NCBI GenBank assembly: GCA_021413845.1
Contig: JAIOPP010000004.1
Span: 1-64,000, forward strand
DNA: 64,000 bases
Source: Planctomycetia bacterium
GTDB taxonomy: Bacteria; Planctomycetota; Planctomycetia; Pirellulales; PNKZ01
Direction of reading: 5' to 3'
Shown here piece by piece: positions 9,228-18,252 of this stretch. A model generated the notes under the pieces. That model saw nothing but the letters and a program-made list of their open reading frames with translations, searched no databases and was not told the DNA's origin. The translations under genes and the position numbers were made by a program. The first letter of the stretch is position 1; every line of letters starts with the position of its first letter.

Positions 9228-12200
9228 CTATTCGACTGAAAACGATCGCACGATGTGTGTTTCGTTTCCCTGCCGATCTCTAATCGACACTGTCAGTCTC
9301 CCTCGCGGCAGCTTGCGCAATGGTTCTTTGAGCATCAATTCCCACACGCAGGCACTCGACTCCCGGAAAAGCGACGCGAGGTTTTCGCCCGGTTTCGTTC
9401 CGGCCAGTGGAAAGTCGGCGATGACTTGAAAGCTCTTAGCAGCTAGGCCGGTGCCGCAGTCGACTGCGCCGATCAGGATTCGGTCGCCTGCAGAGTTATT
9501 TCCAGGCTGCGGCCAGGCGATCGTCAGCGTCGGCCGCAGGTCATCAAGTCCCCAACCGAGCCCGGCGAGGTGTGGTTGCGCGACATCGTAGTCTAGATCG
9601 ATGGGGCAGCCGAGATCGATCCAGCGTAGAATCGTTCGTCGATCCTCATCCGTGAGCGGCTTGACCTTTCCGCTTGCGACGGCCTCGGGAGGGGGCATGA
9701 TGCTGCCCGTGAAGTCGATGTCGAGTCTGGCGCGATTCTTACCAATATCGACCGTCTCACCGTGATGCACCAAATCGCTTGAGCCAGGCTTGAACTCCGA
9801 GGGATGATCGTCGTTGGAGAACCCATCCAGTCGACGGCCGAAGATCTTCCAAACCAATAAGCTGCGCCGTGCTTGAAGCATACGCACGTAACGAGAAGCC
9901 TGCGGATAACCGAACGAATCATAGCCGACCGGCTTGTGGCCGAAGCGGGCCTTGTGATCCAAGGCCAAGCGGTAATACGTGCCGGGAAACTTTCCCTGAT
10001 TCTCTTGCGCAATCTCCGTGTCGTCATCGTCCAACGCCAGACTTCCCGCGGGAGCTTCGCTGTTCTTGGTGTGGCAAGCGACGCAGCTCCGTTCGAAGAT
10101 CGGCCGAATGTCGCGAAGATACTCCACCGAAAGTGGGCCGGAACGGTAGTGCAGCCCGGTCTCGTTTGCGCTATCCCAGCGCTGCTTCGACTCATCCTTG
10201 GTTTTGCTTGTGAGTAGCGGCGTCTGTTTCGCTAGATCGAATACTTCGTATTCATCGCGCGCGGCGAACGTATCTCGGAACTGCGTCGGCTTTTGGCTAT
10301 GAGCATGGCAGCCGCCGCAATCGTGGCGAATTTCACCGGGCCGAAGCTGGTGCCACGTTTGCGCCATGTTGAGCAACAAGCCATCTTTGTCGAGCGTCTG
10401 AAACGTGAACGGCACGTCGGCAGGAATGCTCGCCAAGAAACTGGTATCGGGATTGCCGTCGGGATCGACCGGTTGTCCGTCGTCGGTCGTCTCGCCCGAA
10501 ACACGCTGAGGGAACTTTCGCACCGGGATTTCGCCGAGAATGCGCAATCTTTCCATCGCATGACTATGAAACAGCCGGTTCGATTTATTGCCTCGATGGC
10601 GATCGGTCGTCGGTTCCATAGCCAGGATGCGGATCGCGTGGATGTCGGCGTTTTGGTACAGTCCGACGTCGCCTCCTTGATTGTGCCAATTGAGCGGCAT
10701 GCCGTTGCCGTGGCTTGTGAACGGATCGAGCCCGCGCCAAGGATCTTTGCCGCCGACGAACTCGGCGGTGACCTTTCCCGACGGCACGGCGCCGTTGGGA
10801 TACGACTCCCGTTTGTACATACTTGAGGAACCGACGAGGCCTAGGGGCGTTCCCGCTGGAAGCAACTTCGAGCGACTGCCGTCGTTTGCAATGGTCTTAA
10901 GGCGCTTGGGTTCCTTCGTACCGTAGATCCGCTCATACGGCACCACGGCCCGCGGCCAGCTTTCATTGTATCGCGGATCGTTTTTAATGAGCCGCATTCG
11001 GCCAGGTTCGTCGACGATTTGACCATCCTTGATCAGATAGATGCCGCCGTCGAGTTGCGGCAGGTGCTTATATTGATGGTTCGCCGGGCCCGGCGACCAG
11101 ACCGTCAGCAAATGGTTATCGGGCGCGCCGGAAGGATGCGTGACCTTTCCGACGGCCGGCGACTTCTTGTCAGTGAGGATCGACGGATCGGCCGGCCCTT
11201 CGCCGTTAAGCGCAAACGGCGTGAGCGACACCGCCCCGATCGGCATAAACGGGATGCGATAATTTTTCCCCTTACCGTTGTCGAAGCGGCCGAACCTCCA
11301 GGGCGCATTGCGCGGATCGCGCATGTTCGCAGGACCGAAAGCGGCAGCCTCGCTCGGCGGTTGCAAGGGGAGCTTGATGTACGCGCCGAAGCCGCTGTTG
11401 TTCTGGTTGTAGTACTCTTCGATGACGATCGAACCGTCGCTCAACTGCGATTGAAAGTGAAAGCCGTTGGAGGCTCCGCCCGGATCGAACGCACTGACCA
11501 GCGGTCCCCAGTTCGTTCCGTCCGGATGAATCGTCCAGACACCCCACGAAATGCTGCTGCGGATCCCTTGGGATTCGAGCGTGCTGAAGATAATCCGGCC
11601 GTCGGTAAGAACCACCGGATGAAGCGCGCCGGCGATGTTCAGATGGCCGATCTTCTCGATATTGCGCGGGTAGGAATCGTTCGCGTCGACATCGCTGTCG
11701 GCATCATCCATCACGAAAAGTTGCAGGGCGACGGCAGGGTAGCCCTTCGAGGGACGAAACCCGTCGCGATTGCTGGTGAAGACGATTCGACCGCCCGGCA
11801 GCGGATACGGTCCCATGTTGAACACGCCGTAGTCGTAATGCGTCTTGCCTTGCGACGGCGTGCGGTAGTCGCTCGACCAGTCGGCAGCACCGGTATTGGG
11901 AGTGAATTGCTGATTGGTGAGGCGGACGATCTTCCGCGAAGAGAGATTGATCTTGAAGATGTCGGCCCCTTGCTTGGAAGGAGACCATTGGTTGCCGTTC
12001 TTTAGATCGTATAGATGTACGAAGTACACCGATTTGCCGTCGAACGAAACGACTGGATCGGTGATCGAGCCATCGCCCCCTGCAACGAGTAGTTCCTCGG
12101 TCCCGTCGGGATGCAGTAACATCAAGTCGGCACCTGGCTCCATCGTCACCGGTTGCGAGAAGTCGGTATAGAATCGCTTGTGGATCTCGTCACCTTCACG

Positions 12201-12389
12201 CCGTGCTCGCACGTAGACGATGTCGTAGTCGTAGCGGACGATTCGATCTTCGGCGATCGGCTGAGGAACGACGTCGATCGGATCGACGAACAATGGCTCG
12301 CGCTCTTGGGCGTGGACTCTCCCAACTGCCGCCAACACTGCCAGAAAGACTAAGCCCACCACTGAGTACGCCGCGCTTCGTCGCACCAT
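9228..12389 (-). CDS. Secreted diheme c-type propeller protein, hydrazine synthase alpha-like
   Basis: A 1053-residue protein with signal peptide (VVGLVFLAVLAAVGRVHAQ). The N-terminal two thirds contain TolB/PD40-type propeller strands such as PGGRIVFTSNRDGFRPS and PVVSFDGKSVYFVHLYDL. An early segment (IVRYDYDIVYVRARREGDE onward) recalls the alpha subunit of hydrazine synthase and its many planctomycete relatives. C-terminal heme motifs are CGGCHAHS (about residue 691) and RPIFERSCVACHTK (about residue 769). They are followed by GSIMPPPEAVASGKVKPLTD and RTILRWIDLGCPIDLDYD, as in planctomycete C-type cytochrome domains. It is exported, so heme attachment would occur in the periplasm. No beta/gamma hydrazine synthase subunits or other anammox genes are visible, so hydrazine synthesis is not implied. 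The family assignment is from recognition only. Confidence 0.7.
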   Translation of the reverse strand: MVRRSAAYSVVGLVFLAVLAAVGRVHAQEREPLFVDPIDVVPQPIAEDRIVRYDYDIVYVRARREGDEIHKRFYTDFSQPVTMEPGADLMLLHPDGTEELLVAGGDGSITDPVVSFDGKSVYFVHLYDLKNGNQWSPSKQGADIFKINLSSRKIVRLTNQQFTPNTGAADWSSDYRTPSQGKTHYDYGVFNMGPYPLPGGRIVFTSNRDGFRPSKGYPAVALQLFVMDDADSDVDANDSYPRNIEKIGHLNIAGALHPVVLTDGRIIFSTLESQGIRSSISWGVWTIHPDGTNWGPLVSAFDPGGASNGFHFQSQLSDGSIVIEEYYNQNNSGFGAYIKLPLQPPSEAAAFGPANMRDPRNAPWRFGRFDNGKGKNYRIPFMPIGAVSLTPFALNGEGPADPSILTDKKSPAVGKVTHPSGAPDNHLLTVWSPGPANHQYKHLPQLDGGIYLIKDGQIVDEPGRMRLIKNDPRYNESWPRAVVPYERIYGTKEPKRLKTIANDGSRSKLLPAGTPLGLVGSSSMYKRESYPNGAVPSGKVTAEFVGGKDPWRGLDPFTSHGNGMPLNWHNQGGDVGLYQNADIHAIRILAMEPTTDRHRGNKSNRLFHSHAMERLRILGEIPVRKFPQRVSGETTDDGQPVDPDGNPDTSFLASIPADVPFTFQTLDKDGLLLNMAQTWHQLRPGEIRHDCGGCHAHSQKPTQFRDTFAARDEYEVFDLAKQTPLLTSKTKDESKQRWDSANETGLHYRSGPLSVEYLRDIRPIFERSCVACHTKNSEAPAGSLALDDDDTEIAQENQGKFPGTYYRLALDHKARFGHKPVGYDSFGYPQASRYVRMLQARRSLLVWKIFGRRLDGFSNDDHPSEFKPGSSDLVHHGETVDIGKNRARLDIDFTGSIMPPPEAVASGKVKPLTDEDRRTILRWIDLGCPIDLDYDVAQPHLAGLGWGLDDLRPTLTIAWPQPGNNSAGDRILIGAVDCGTGLAAKSFQVIADFPLAGTKPGENLASLFRESSACVWELMLKEPLRKLPRGRLTVSIRDRQGNETHIVRSFSVE

Positions 12390-13301
12390 GAATCGGTCTC
12401 CGCCTCAAGCCGATAGGAACGCCACGCATCGGCGCTGCATTCTAAGGTCGGCCGCCGCGACAAATCAACAAAAGGGTCGAACTCCGTTTCAAAACAAGGC
12501 GGCCACCGGCGAGGTTGAACTCGGGCTTTCACGCGATCGCAGTCCAGCATGTGCCGATTGCAATCATACTTATCTTCATCTCGTTCAATGCCATAGGAAG
12601 TAACTCCTTTTTGCGAAGGTTCTCCGTCGCGTCGTTCGCGGCGCCACCGCGCTGACGACGCCCCTGATCACCCGTCCGAACTAATCATTCCCACGGCCTC
12701 CGCCCACGTCCGACGCTGATCGTTGCACGTTTTTGCGGGAATCGGCCGCGCCGGTCGCCCTTGCTCTCGTCTCAGCAGATGTCTCGGCCGCCGACGAACC
12801 CACGAGCCGGGAGTGCTTAGAAGCTGGTCCACAACCGTTTGAGAGTGATGAGGATGAACTCCCCACCCCGTTCGCCCCATTCATGGAGAAGGCGTAGTTC
12901 TGTTAACTCCCATACAAGACGCGAGCGGTTCTTCTGACGTTGCAGCGGACAACGTCTTGAATTGCGGCGTCGGCCCGGGACGCGCAATTGCTTCCTCGGT
13001 GCGGAAGACGAGGCGATCGTGATAGAGTGTGCCGGGGTTCAAGCTCGCCGACTGCCGCGCCGACGATGTGGTCATGCTCAGATGCCGCCTTTAGCCAAGC
13101 CGTTCGTGCAGCACCTTTCGGTTCGGTCGCTTAGTGCCGGGTATTACCCTATGAGCATTGGTCGGAGGCGGGGACGTTCATCGGATCAGTCTTACATATT
13201 CCCTTTCGTCAGGCGAAATCCTAGACGCATGCCGCTGCGTATAATTCCCAGCGGCACGTCGTCCTCACTCACCATCCGATTGTTTTTCCGCCGGATTCGC
13301 A
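12390..13301. other. 912-bp intergenic region without a supportable gene
   Basis: Short frames on both strands are interrupted and show no recognisable family. A stretch near 12800-12895 reads on the plus strand as an acidic tail ending in a stop (PFESDEDELPTPFAPFMEKA) but has no plausible start. A TATAAT hexamer at 13240-13245 lies 57 bp before the flavin monooxygenase start and could be its -10 box, but no good -35 hexamer is at the right distance. The region may hold eroded coding sequence. Confidence 0.4.
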
Positions 13302-14303
13302 ATGCCTCGACTTTCCATTCTCGATCTCGCATTTGTTCCCGACGGCTCGACACCGGCCGATGCGCTGCACCGCTCCTTGGATCTTGCGCAGCATGCCGAA
13401 CGCTGGGGCTATCATCGTTTCTGGTTAGCCGAACATCACAACATGATCGGCATCGCCAGCGCTGCAACGGCCGTCGTCATCGGCTACGTCGCCGGCGGCA
13501 CGAAGACGATCCGCGTCGGCTCGGGCGGGATCATGTTGCCGAACCACGCGCCGCTCGTCGTCGCCGAGCAGTTCGGTACGCTCGAGTCACTCTATCCCGG
13601 CCGGATCGATCTCGGGCTCGGGCGAGCGCCGGGGACCGATCAGCGAACCTTGCGCGCGCTGCGTCGTGGTCCTGAGAGCGCCGAGAACTTCCCGCAAGAC
13701 GTGGCGGAACTGCGATCTTATTTCGAGCCGGCGGTCGAAGGCCAAGTCGTGCAAGCGGTGCCCGGCGCCGGTTTGAAGGTGCCGCTGTGGATGCTTGGCT
13801 CCAGCCTCTTCGGCGCGCAACTGGCCGCTCTGACGGGCCTGCCCTACGCTTTCGCGTCGCACTTCGCGCCGGCGGCACTCCTGCCAGCCGCCGACGTTTA
13901 TCGTCGTGAATTTCAACCTTCGGCGCAATGCGCGAAGTCGTATTTTGCGGCAGGGATCAACGCGTTCGTCGCCGACACCGATGCCGAAGCGCAGCGGCTT
14001 TTCACCTCGGCCCAAAAACAGTTCACCAACCTCGTGCGCGGCACGCGCGGTCGCCTGCCGCCGCCGCTCGACGACATCGACGCGTATTGGACGCCGGTCG
14101 AAAAAGCGCAAGCCTCGGCGATGCTCACCTGCTCCTTCGTCGGCTCCCCCGAGACGGTCCGCGAGGCTCTGCGTCGCTTCCTCGAACGAACGGGCGTCGA
14201 CGAGGTGATCGTCGCCTCGGCGATCTACGATCACGCGCACCGCCTGCGCTCGTATGAGTTACTTGCCGAAGCGTTTCCGGTGAACGCGCAGTTGAGTTAC
14301 TGA
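13302..14303 (+). CDS. LLM-class flavin-dependent oxidoreductase (luciferase-like monooxygenase)
   Basis: A 333-residue TIM-barrel monooxygenase of the bacterial luciferase family, full length for the family. N-terminal strand [19 protein letters not shown] is followed by [17 protein letters not shown], the canonical 'G..R.W.AEHH' motif. Then come [25 protein letters not shown] and [17 protein letters not shown], which shape the flavin phosphate site. The late motif [18 protein letters not shown] and [16 protein letters not shown] are also typical. The closest well-known type is the YhbW/MsnO8-like subgroup, which uses FMNH2 and oxygen; the substrate cannot be read from sequence. It is cytoplasmic with no signal peptide. 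It is monocistronic and converges with a small hypothetical gene 60 bp downstream. Confidence 0.9.
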   Translation: MPRLSILDLAFVPDGSTPADALHRSLDLAQHAERWGYHRFWLAEHHNMIGIASAATAVVIGYVAGGTKTIRVGSGGIMLPNHAPLVVAEQFGTLESLYPGRIDLGLGRAPGTDQRTLRALRRGPESAENFPQDVAELRSYFEPAVEGQVVQAVPGAGLKVPLWMLGSSLFGAQLAALTGLPYAFASHFAPAALLPAADVYRREFQPSAQCAKSYFAAGINAFVADTDAEAQRLFTSAQKQFTNLVRGTRGRLPPPLDDIDAYWTPVEKAQASAMLTCSFVGSPETVREALRRFLERTGVDEVIVASAIYDHAHRLRSYELLAEAFPVNAQLSY

Positions 14304-14363
14304 CAGGCCGTAGCGAGACGAGACTTCGCTATGGCGTTATCGCTCCGCCTTCGCGAAGAGCGG

Positions 14364-14654
14364 TTACTGCACTTCCTTGGCTACCTTTAGAATCTGCAGC
14401 ACGGCAATTGCCTTGTCGAGTCCTCCGACGGAGTTGACGAATGCGGCCGCTTTACGGACGTCACCGACGCCGAAGCTGCCGTCTTGTTGCGGCTCGGCCT
14501 TGGCCTTTTTCTCCCGCTTCGGAGTTGCCGGTTGTTCCTCGCGCATCGAACTGCCCGTTGCTTCTTCGATCGACGAGTCTTCGGCCGGATCTTCAATGAT
14601 TGCGATCCCCGCCGTCCCGCTCGACTTCCGTCCGTTCATGTTTCGCTTCGCCAT
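14364..14654 (-). CDS. Small hypothetical protein, low-complexity N-terminus and helical C-terminus
   Basis: A 96-residue protein with a good Shine-Dalgarno (GGAG) about 7 bases before the ATG, which is the main reason to accept it. The first 60 residues are charged and low in complexity (acidic EDPAEDSSIEEA, then basic PKREKKAKAEP). The C-terminus, GDVRKAAAFVNSVGGLDKA followed by IAVLQILKVAKE, is predicted to form a compact helical hairpin. Short proteins ending in an 'A..FVN.vGGld.A...L..L' helix pattern occur in Planctomycetes as far as I recall, but I cannot name a function. It converges with the monooxygenase gene, and the 120 bp upstream contain no other gene. Confidence 0.65.
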   Translation of the reverse strand: MAKRNMNGRKSSGTAGIAIIEDPAEDSSIEEATGSSMREEQPATPKREKKAKAEPQQDGSFGVGDVRKAAAFVNSVGGLDKAIAVLQILKVAKEVQ

Positions 14655-14775
14655 TTCCTACTCCTTCGGTTTCGATCTACCTAAGACGGTTCTTCCATCA
14701 GCAAGTCGCTGCTTAGAGCGACATTGTACCGTTACTTTCGGCGAACTCCGTTATTTCCGCATCGGTTGCATGCCC

Positions 14776-15195
14776 TCAACGAAGCCAAGGTGATAAAAGC
14801 GCCCGCCGGCTGTAATCGTAGAATAAGTCCGTATCGCGACCCGCATCCCAAATTGCTGAGAACCGGACGCGATGTAGTCCGCAGAGCGTCAGCGCAAACC
14901 GCGTGGCTTCGCGAAGACCATCGTCGAACCTATCAGTCGACCGGGCTGATTCATCGCGGAGGGGTTGGGTCGGCGCCGCGCACACCTCGTCGGCTTCGAC
15001 GATCAGGCCTTTGATTTCCTGCCGGATTCGATACCAATCCCCGTTGTGGAAGCCGGCCTTCGCCGGGATCTCAATCGACTGGTCTTCGTGTTCGGCCCGC
15101 ACTCCCGCGTCGAAGGTCGAAAGCCAAGTGAAGCCGGTCTTCGGAAACCATGTTGCTCCACAACAGACGACCGGTAGACTGACGTCCGAGTTCAT
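14776..15195 (-). CDS. Hypothetical protein of unknown function
   Basis: A 139-residue frame from the ATG at 15195. I prefer this over the upstream in-frame ATG at 15252 because AGGA lies about 11 bases before it. The translation looks like a real globular protein (SLPVVCCGATWFPKTGFTWL, then NGDWYRIRQEIKGLIVEADE) and third codon positions are GC-rich like neighbouring genes. No signal peptide, membrane segment or recognisable domain is visible. There are five Cys residues, two adjacent. It could be a stand-alone hypothetical gene or the surviving part of a longer one, since the DNA upstream (15.2-15.85 kb) looks eroded. Confidence 0.45.
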   Translation of the reverse strand: MNSDVSLPVVCCGATWFPKTGFTWLSTFDAGVRAEHEDQSIEIPAKAGFHNGDWYRIRQEIKGLIVEADEVCAAPTQPLRDESARSTDRFDDGLREATRFALTLCGLHRVRFSAIWDAGRDTDLFYDYSRRALLSPWLR

Positions 15196-15853
15196 GTCGT
15201 CAACATTCCTGTCCCAGCACGTCAGCGAAAATCTCGACATGTGATACCGCAAATACGTGCTTTTGGTTCTGTGTTCGGTTGCCTTCCTCTCCGGAAAACT
15301 GCTTTTCGCTGATGACGCTAAAGACCGAGCAAAGGCGGACGAACTGAAAAGGTCCAGGGAAGCCGGCTCTTTTCTTTCGGAGAGCTAGGCAGTGAATCGA
15401 TCGCAAACGAATGCAAGTCCTGGCCGGTCGAGGTGCAGGGTCACGAATGGAAAGCGACGCTCGATGGAGGCCGATACCGACGCAAGCTTGCAATCTCGAT
15501 CTTCACAAACGCCTCGAATTGCTAACTGTTTGCAGACTTCGACCAACCAAACATTCGGCCGCGATCCACCGCCGAGAAAGTCGGCTTCGTCCGAAATCGG
15601 ATTTGTCGACACTCTCATTGGCGACGATACTCAGGCCAAGTAACAAACTGCGTACGACACGTCGCTCGGCAACGACAATGATGGGCCGCGTTCCGGCAAC
15701 CGCAATGGACGCCGCGAAAGCGTCGTCCGACACACCAACCAGGATCGACCCATGAGTCGCACAACGAGATCCGCTCACTTTGTTTGGAAATCCAATCCGC
15801 CGATTACTCGGCAGTCAAAGTTCCATGACGCGGCCGTCGCGTGCGAATCTAGA
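15196..15853. other. 658-bp region of short overlapping frames, probably decayed coding DNA
   Basis: No complete gene is supportable. On the plus strand a frame with possible GTG start at 15257 encodes a signal-peptide-like stretch (LLVLCSVAFLSGKLLFA) and stops at 15388. A neighbouring plus frame reads ANECKSWPVEVQGHEWKATL and then meets a stop near 15530. On the minus strand two overlapping frames at 15385-15778 also give protein-like sequence. Frames that are plausible but broken on both strands suggest decay or an unrecognised small gene. Confidence 0.35.
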
Positions 15854-18220
15854 ATGCGAATTCTTTTCAGCAAGGCGACTAGCTGGTTCGTTACGGTTGG
15901 ACTGTGGTTATGGATGGCCGATGTCGCACTGACGGCTGAGACGCTCACCTGGAAGTCAGGGGCGGTGGGAGATTGGAACGATGCGACACATTGGAACGAA
16001 GGTAAGCCGCCACGCGACGGCGACAACTTGTTCATCAGCGGGGCCGGCTCCCGTGCTCTGCTGAATAAGAGTTCGCCGACCTTGGGTCACGTCGTCATTG
16101 ACGAGTCGTTGATCGTAAGCGGCTGGGAAACGACTTTGCGAGCTGACTTCATCGAGGTGCGGCGCGGCGGAAGCATCTCTATGCCGGAGCCGTTTCAGAA
16201 CAGAGACCACGCACATCGGATTCAACTCGAATGTTTGGGTCGGCTGATCGTGGCGGCGGGAGCAAAGATCAACGCCGATGCGCTTGGCTTCGCGGGGGGC
16301 GTCGGCACGGCGGCTGAGAACGACGCGAAGTCCGCGGGTTTCGGTCCGGGAGCCGGCGGCTTTCCAAAATTCTTCGGCGCAAGCGCCGGCGGGAGTTATG
16401 GAGGTCGCGGCGGCACTCCGTCGGCGATGAAAGTTTACGGCTCTCTCGATGAACCGACCCAATCAGGCAGCGGCGGCGGTGGGGGCAAGGGTAGCGGTGG
16501 CGCGGGAGGCGGTGCGATTCGTATCGCGGCCGGAGAAATGACCGTCGATGGTGTAATATCCGCGAATGGCGGCGACGTCACGACGCGAACTTGGAGCGGC
16601 GGCGGCTCGGGAGGGAGCGTGTGGCTGAAATGTCGTTCGATCTCCGGAAACGGGCGAATCGAAGCGAACGGCGGTTGGGGATCCGTGTACGCCGGCGGTG
16701 GTGGTGGCGGGCGCGTGGCGATCGAGGCGAAGAACGCCGGAATTGAATCACAAGTCACGTTCGTAGCGCTCGGCGGCGCGAATGGACGCTGCGGGTACGG
16801 CGTGGAGGAACCAGCCAACTTCGGAGAGCCTGGTACGTTGTGGTTCTCGGGGCCGGTTATTCCCGGACGTGTATCGCCGAATTCGGGCATCGTGGTTCAC
16901 GGCGCGCAGTCGGGCGAAAGCAAAACGGTTCGATTGCAAACGGTTGCTTATTGGATGCCTTGGAAAACCAACTCGCCCATCGTCGACGTCACGAAGACGC
17001 TGTACCACGAGCACCCACGTCCCCGAGCGGCGGCGCGAACCGCGCGTGAGTACGTCGGTCCCAATCTTGAACTGTGTGAGATGCAGAGTCTCGAAGTGCT
17101 AGACGATGTGGGTGAGAGTATCCAGTCGCGTTGGTCGTCCGACAATGGTCGGACTTGGTCCGAACCGGTCGCTACGCAGGCGTCGAACAACGTCGAATAT
17201 GCCGGAGTGAAAGTTTGGGAAGGGGGCTTGGCAACCAATTACGACCCCACGTCGAAGCGGCTGGTGCAGATCTGGCTACGACAAATTCAGCAGGGGCAAC
17301 TGTATCACAACTTCTCGTACTCACGGACGTCGCGCGACCTCGGTCGAACGTGGTCGTCACCGACGCAAATGAGATACGAAGAAGGGCCGGATTTCGATCC
17401 GCGGAAGCCGCTCAACGAAGCTTTTCTCAATCACAACGAAGCCTATTACGGGAGCAACATTCTCATCCATTCGAGCGGCGTGCTCCTGCACTGCCTAGCC
17501 CACACGAACGCGGTGAACGACCCGAAGAACGATTCGCGTCCTTGGCGGATGGGCTCGCGCTTAATGATCGGTCGCTGGCAGGCGGATCGCCGAGAATACG
17601 CTTGGACTCCGGGCGCCGCCGTAGAAATCTCACCCGACCGATCGGCGCGGGGATTGATGGAGCCGGACGTGGCCGAGTTGAAAGATAACCGGATCTTGGT
17701 TGTCTGGCGCGGCTCGGATCGAGGCTGGGACGGTTCCAAGTCGAAAGAGCCGGGCAGGAAATGGTTCAGTCTGTCGACCGATGGCGGAATGACACTTAGC
17801 GCACCTAAGCCATGGCATTACGACGACGGTACGCCGTTCTATTCATCCTCGTCGTTTCACCGCTTCATCCGCCTCGGCTCGAACGGTAAATTGTATTGGC
17901 TCGGAAACATCAACGTCGGCGTTCCCAACGGCAACTCGCCGCGGTACCCGCTGCTGATTGCCGAGGTCGACGAGACCACCGTGACGCTGAAGAAGCAAAC
18001 CATCAGCGTCGTCGACGACCGTGATCCGAATAAAAACAGCCTCGATTTCCAACTTTCGAACTTCTCGCTGTTCGAGAACCGTGAAACATACGAACTGGAA
18101 CTGTTCCTCACCGCCTACGGCCAAGTCCCGGGACAAGCCGAGTGGGCCACCGCCGACTCATTCTGCTATCGCCTGAAGCTGAAGAGTACGGCGCAACCCG
18201 TAACCCTTCCTTGCGAATAG
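15854..18220 (+). CDS. Secreted Gly-rich and sialidase-like (Asp-box) protein
   Basis: A 788-residue protein from the ATG at 15854, chosen because it begins a signal peptide (MRILFSKATSWFVTVGLWLW...ALTAE). The open frame 34 codons upstream has no signal. The mature N-terminus (LTWKSGAVGDWNDATHWNEG) is the beta-strand opening seen in autotransporter-like and PEP-CTERM proteins. It runs into a Gly-rich beta-solenoid-like region with a poly-Gly stretch (SGSGGGGGKGSGGAGGGA). The C-terminal half is a sialidase-type propeller with Asp boxes SSDNGRTWS and SRDLGRTWS and a degenerate STDGGMTLS. The complete sialidase catalytic set (Arg triad, Tyr/Glu) is not evident, so exo-sialidase activity is uncertain. 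The following Tat-leader gene starts 32 bp after the stop and is probably co-transcribed. Confidence 0.75.
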   Translation: MRILFSKATSWFVTVGLWLWMADVALTAETLTWKSGAVGDWNDATHWNEGKPPRDGDNLFISGAGSRALLNKSSPTLGHVVIDESLIVSGWETTLRADFIEVRRGGSISMPEPFQNRDHAHRIQLECLGRLIVAAGAKINADALGFAGGVGTAAENDAKSAGFGPGAGGFPKFFGASAGGSYGGRGGTPSAMKVYGSLDEPTQSGSGGGGGKGSGGAGGGAIRIAAGEMTVDGVISANGGDVTTRTWSGGGSGGSVWLKCRSISGNGRIEANGGWGSVYAGGGGGGRVAIEAKNAGIESQVTFVALGGANGRCGYGVEEPANFGEPGTLWFSGPVIPGRVSPNSGIVVHGAQSGESKTVRLQTVAYWMPWKTNSPIVDVTKTLYHEHPRPRAAARTAREYVGPNLELCEMQSLEVLDDVGESIQSRWSSDNGRTWSEPVATQASNNVEYAGVKVWEGGLATNYDPTSKRLVQIWLRQIQQGQLYHNFSYSRTSRDLGRTWSSPTQMRYEEGPDFDPRKPLNEAFLNHNEAYYGSNILIHSSGVLLHCLAHTNAVNDPKNDSRPWRMGSRLMIGRWQADRREYAWTPGAAVEISPDRSARGLMEPDVAELKDNRILVVWRGSDRGWDGSKSKEPGRKWFSLSTDGGMTLSAPKPWHYDDGTPFYSSSSFHRFIRLGSNGKLYWLGNINVGVPNGNSPRYPLLIAEVDETTVTLKKQTISVVDDRDPNKNSLDFQLSNFSLFENRETYELELFLTAYGQVPGQAEWATADSFCYRLKLKSTAQPVTLPCE

Positions 18221-18252
18221 ATGATCTGATCACATCCCGACATCGAGCTCCC

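Noticed and set aside
9228-12389. Calling this gene hydrazine synthase and the organism an anammox bacterium
   Set aside because: No other anammox genes are present, and such relatives are widespread in ordinary Planctomycetes.
12800-12896. Acidic plus-strand peptide ending EKA before a stop
   Set aside because: No start codon or ribosome-binding sequence, too short and without similarity; kept only as a note in the intergenic entry.
13240-13245. TATAAT as a defined promoter of the flavin monooxygenase gene
   Set aside because: No convincing -35 hexamer at 16-18 bp, so it is mentioned only as a possibility.
15257-15388. A 43-residue frame with a signal-peptide-like start (GTG)
   Set aside because: It has no ribosome-binding sequence and stops after a short charged stretch. 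It is more likely a fragment of decayed coding DNA than a gene.
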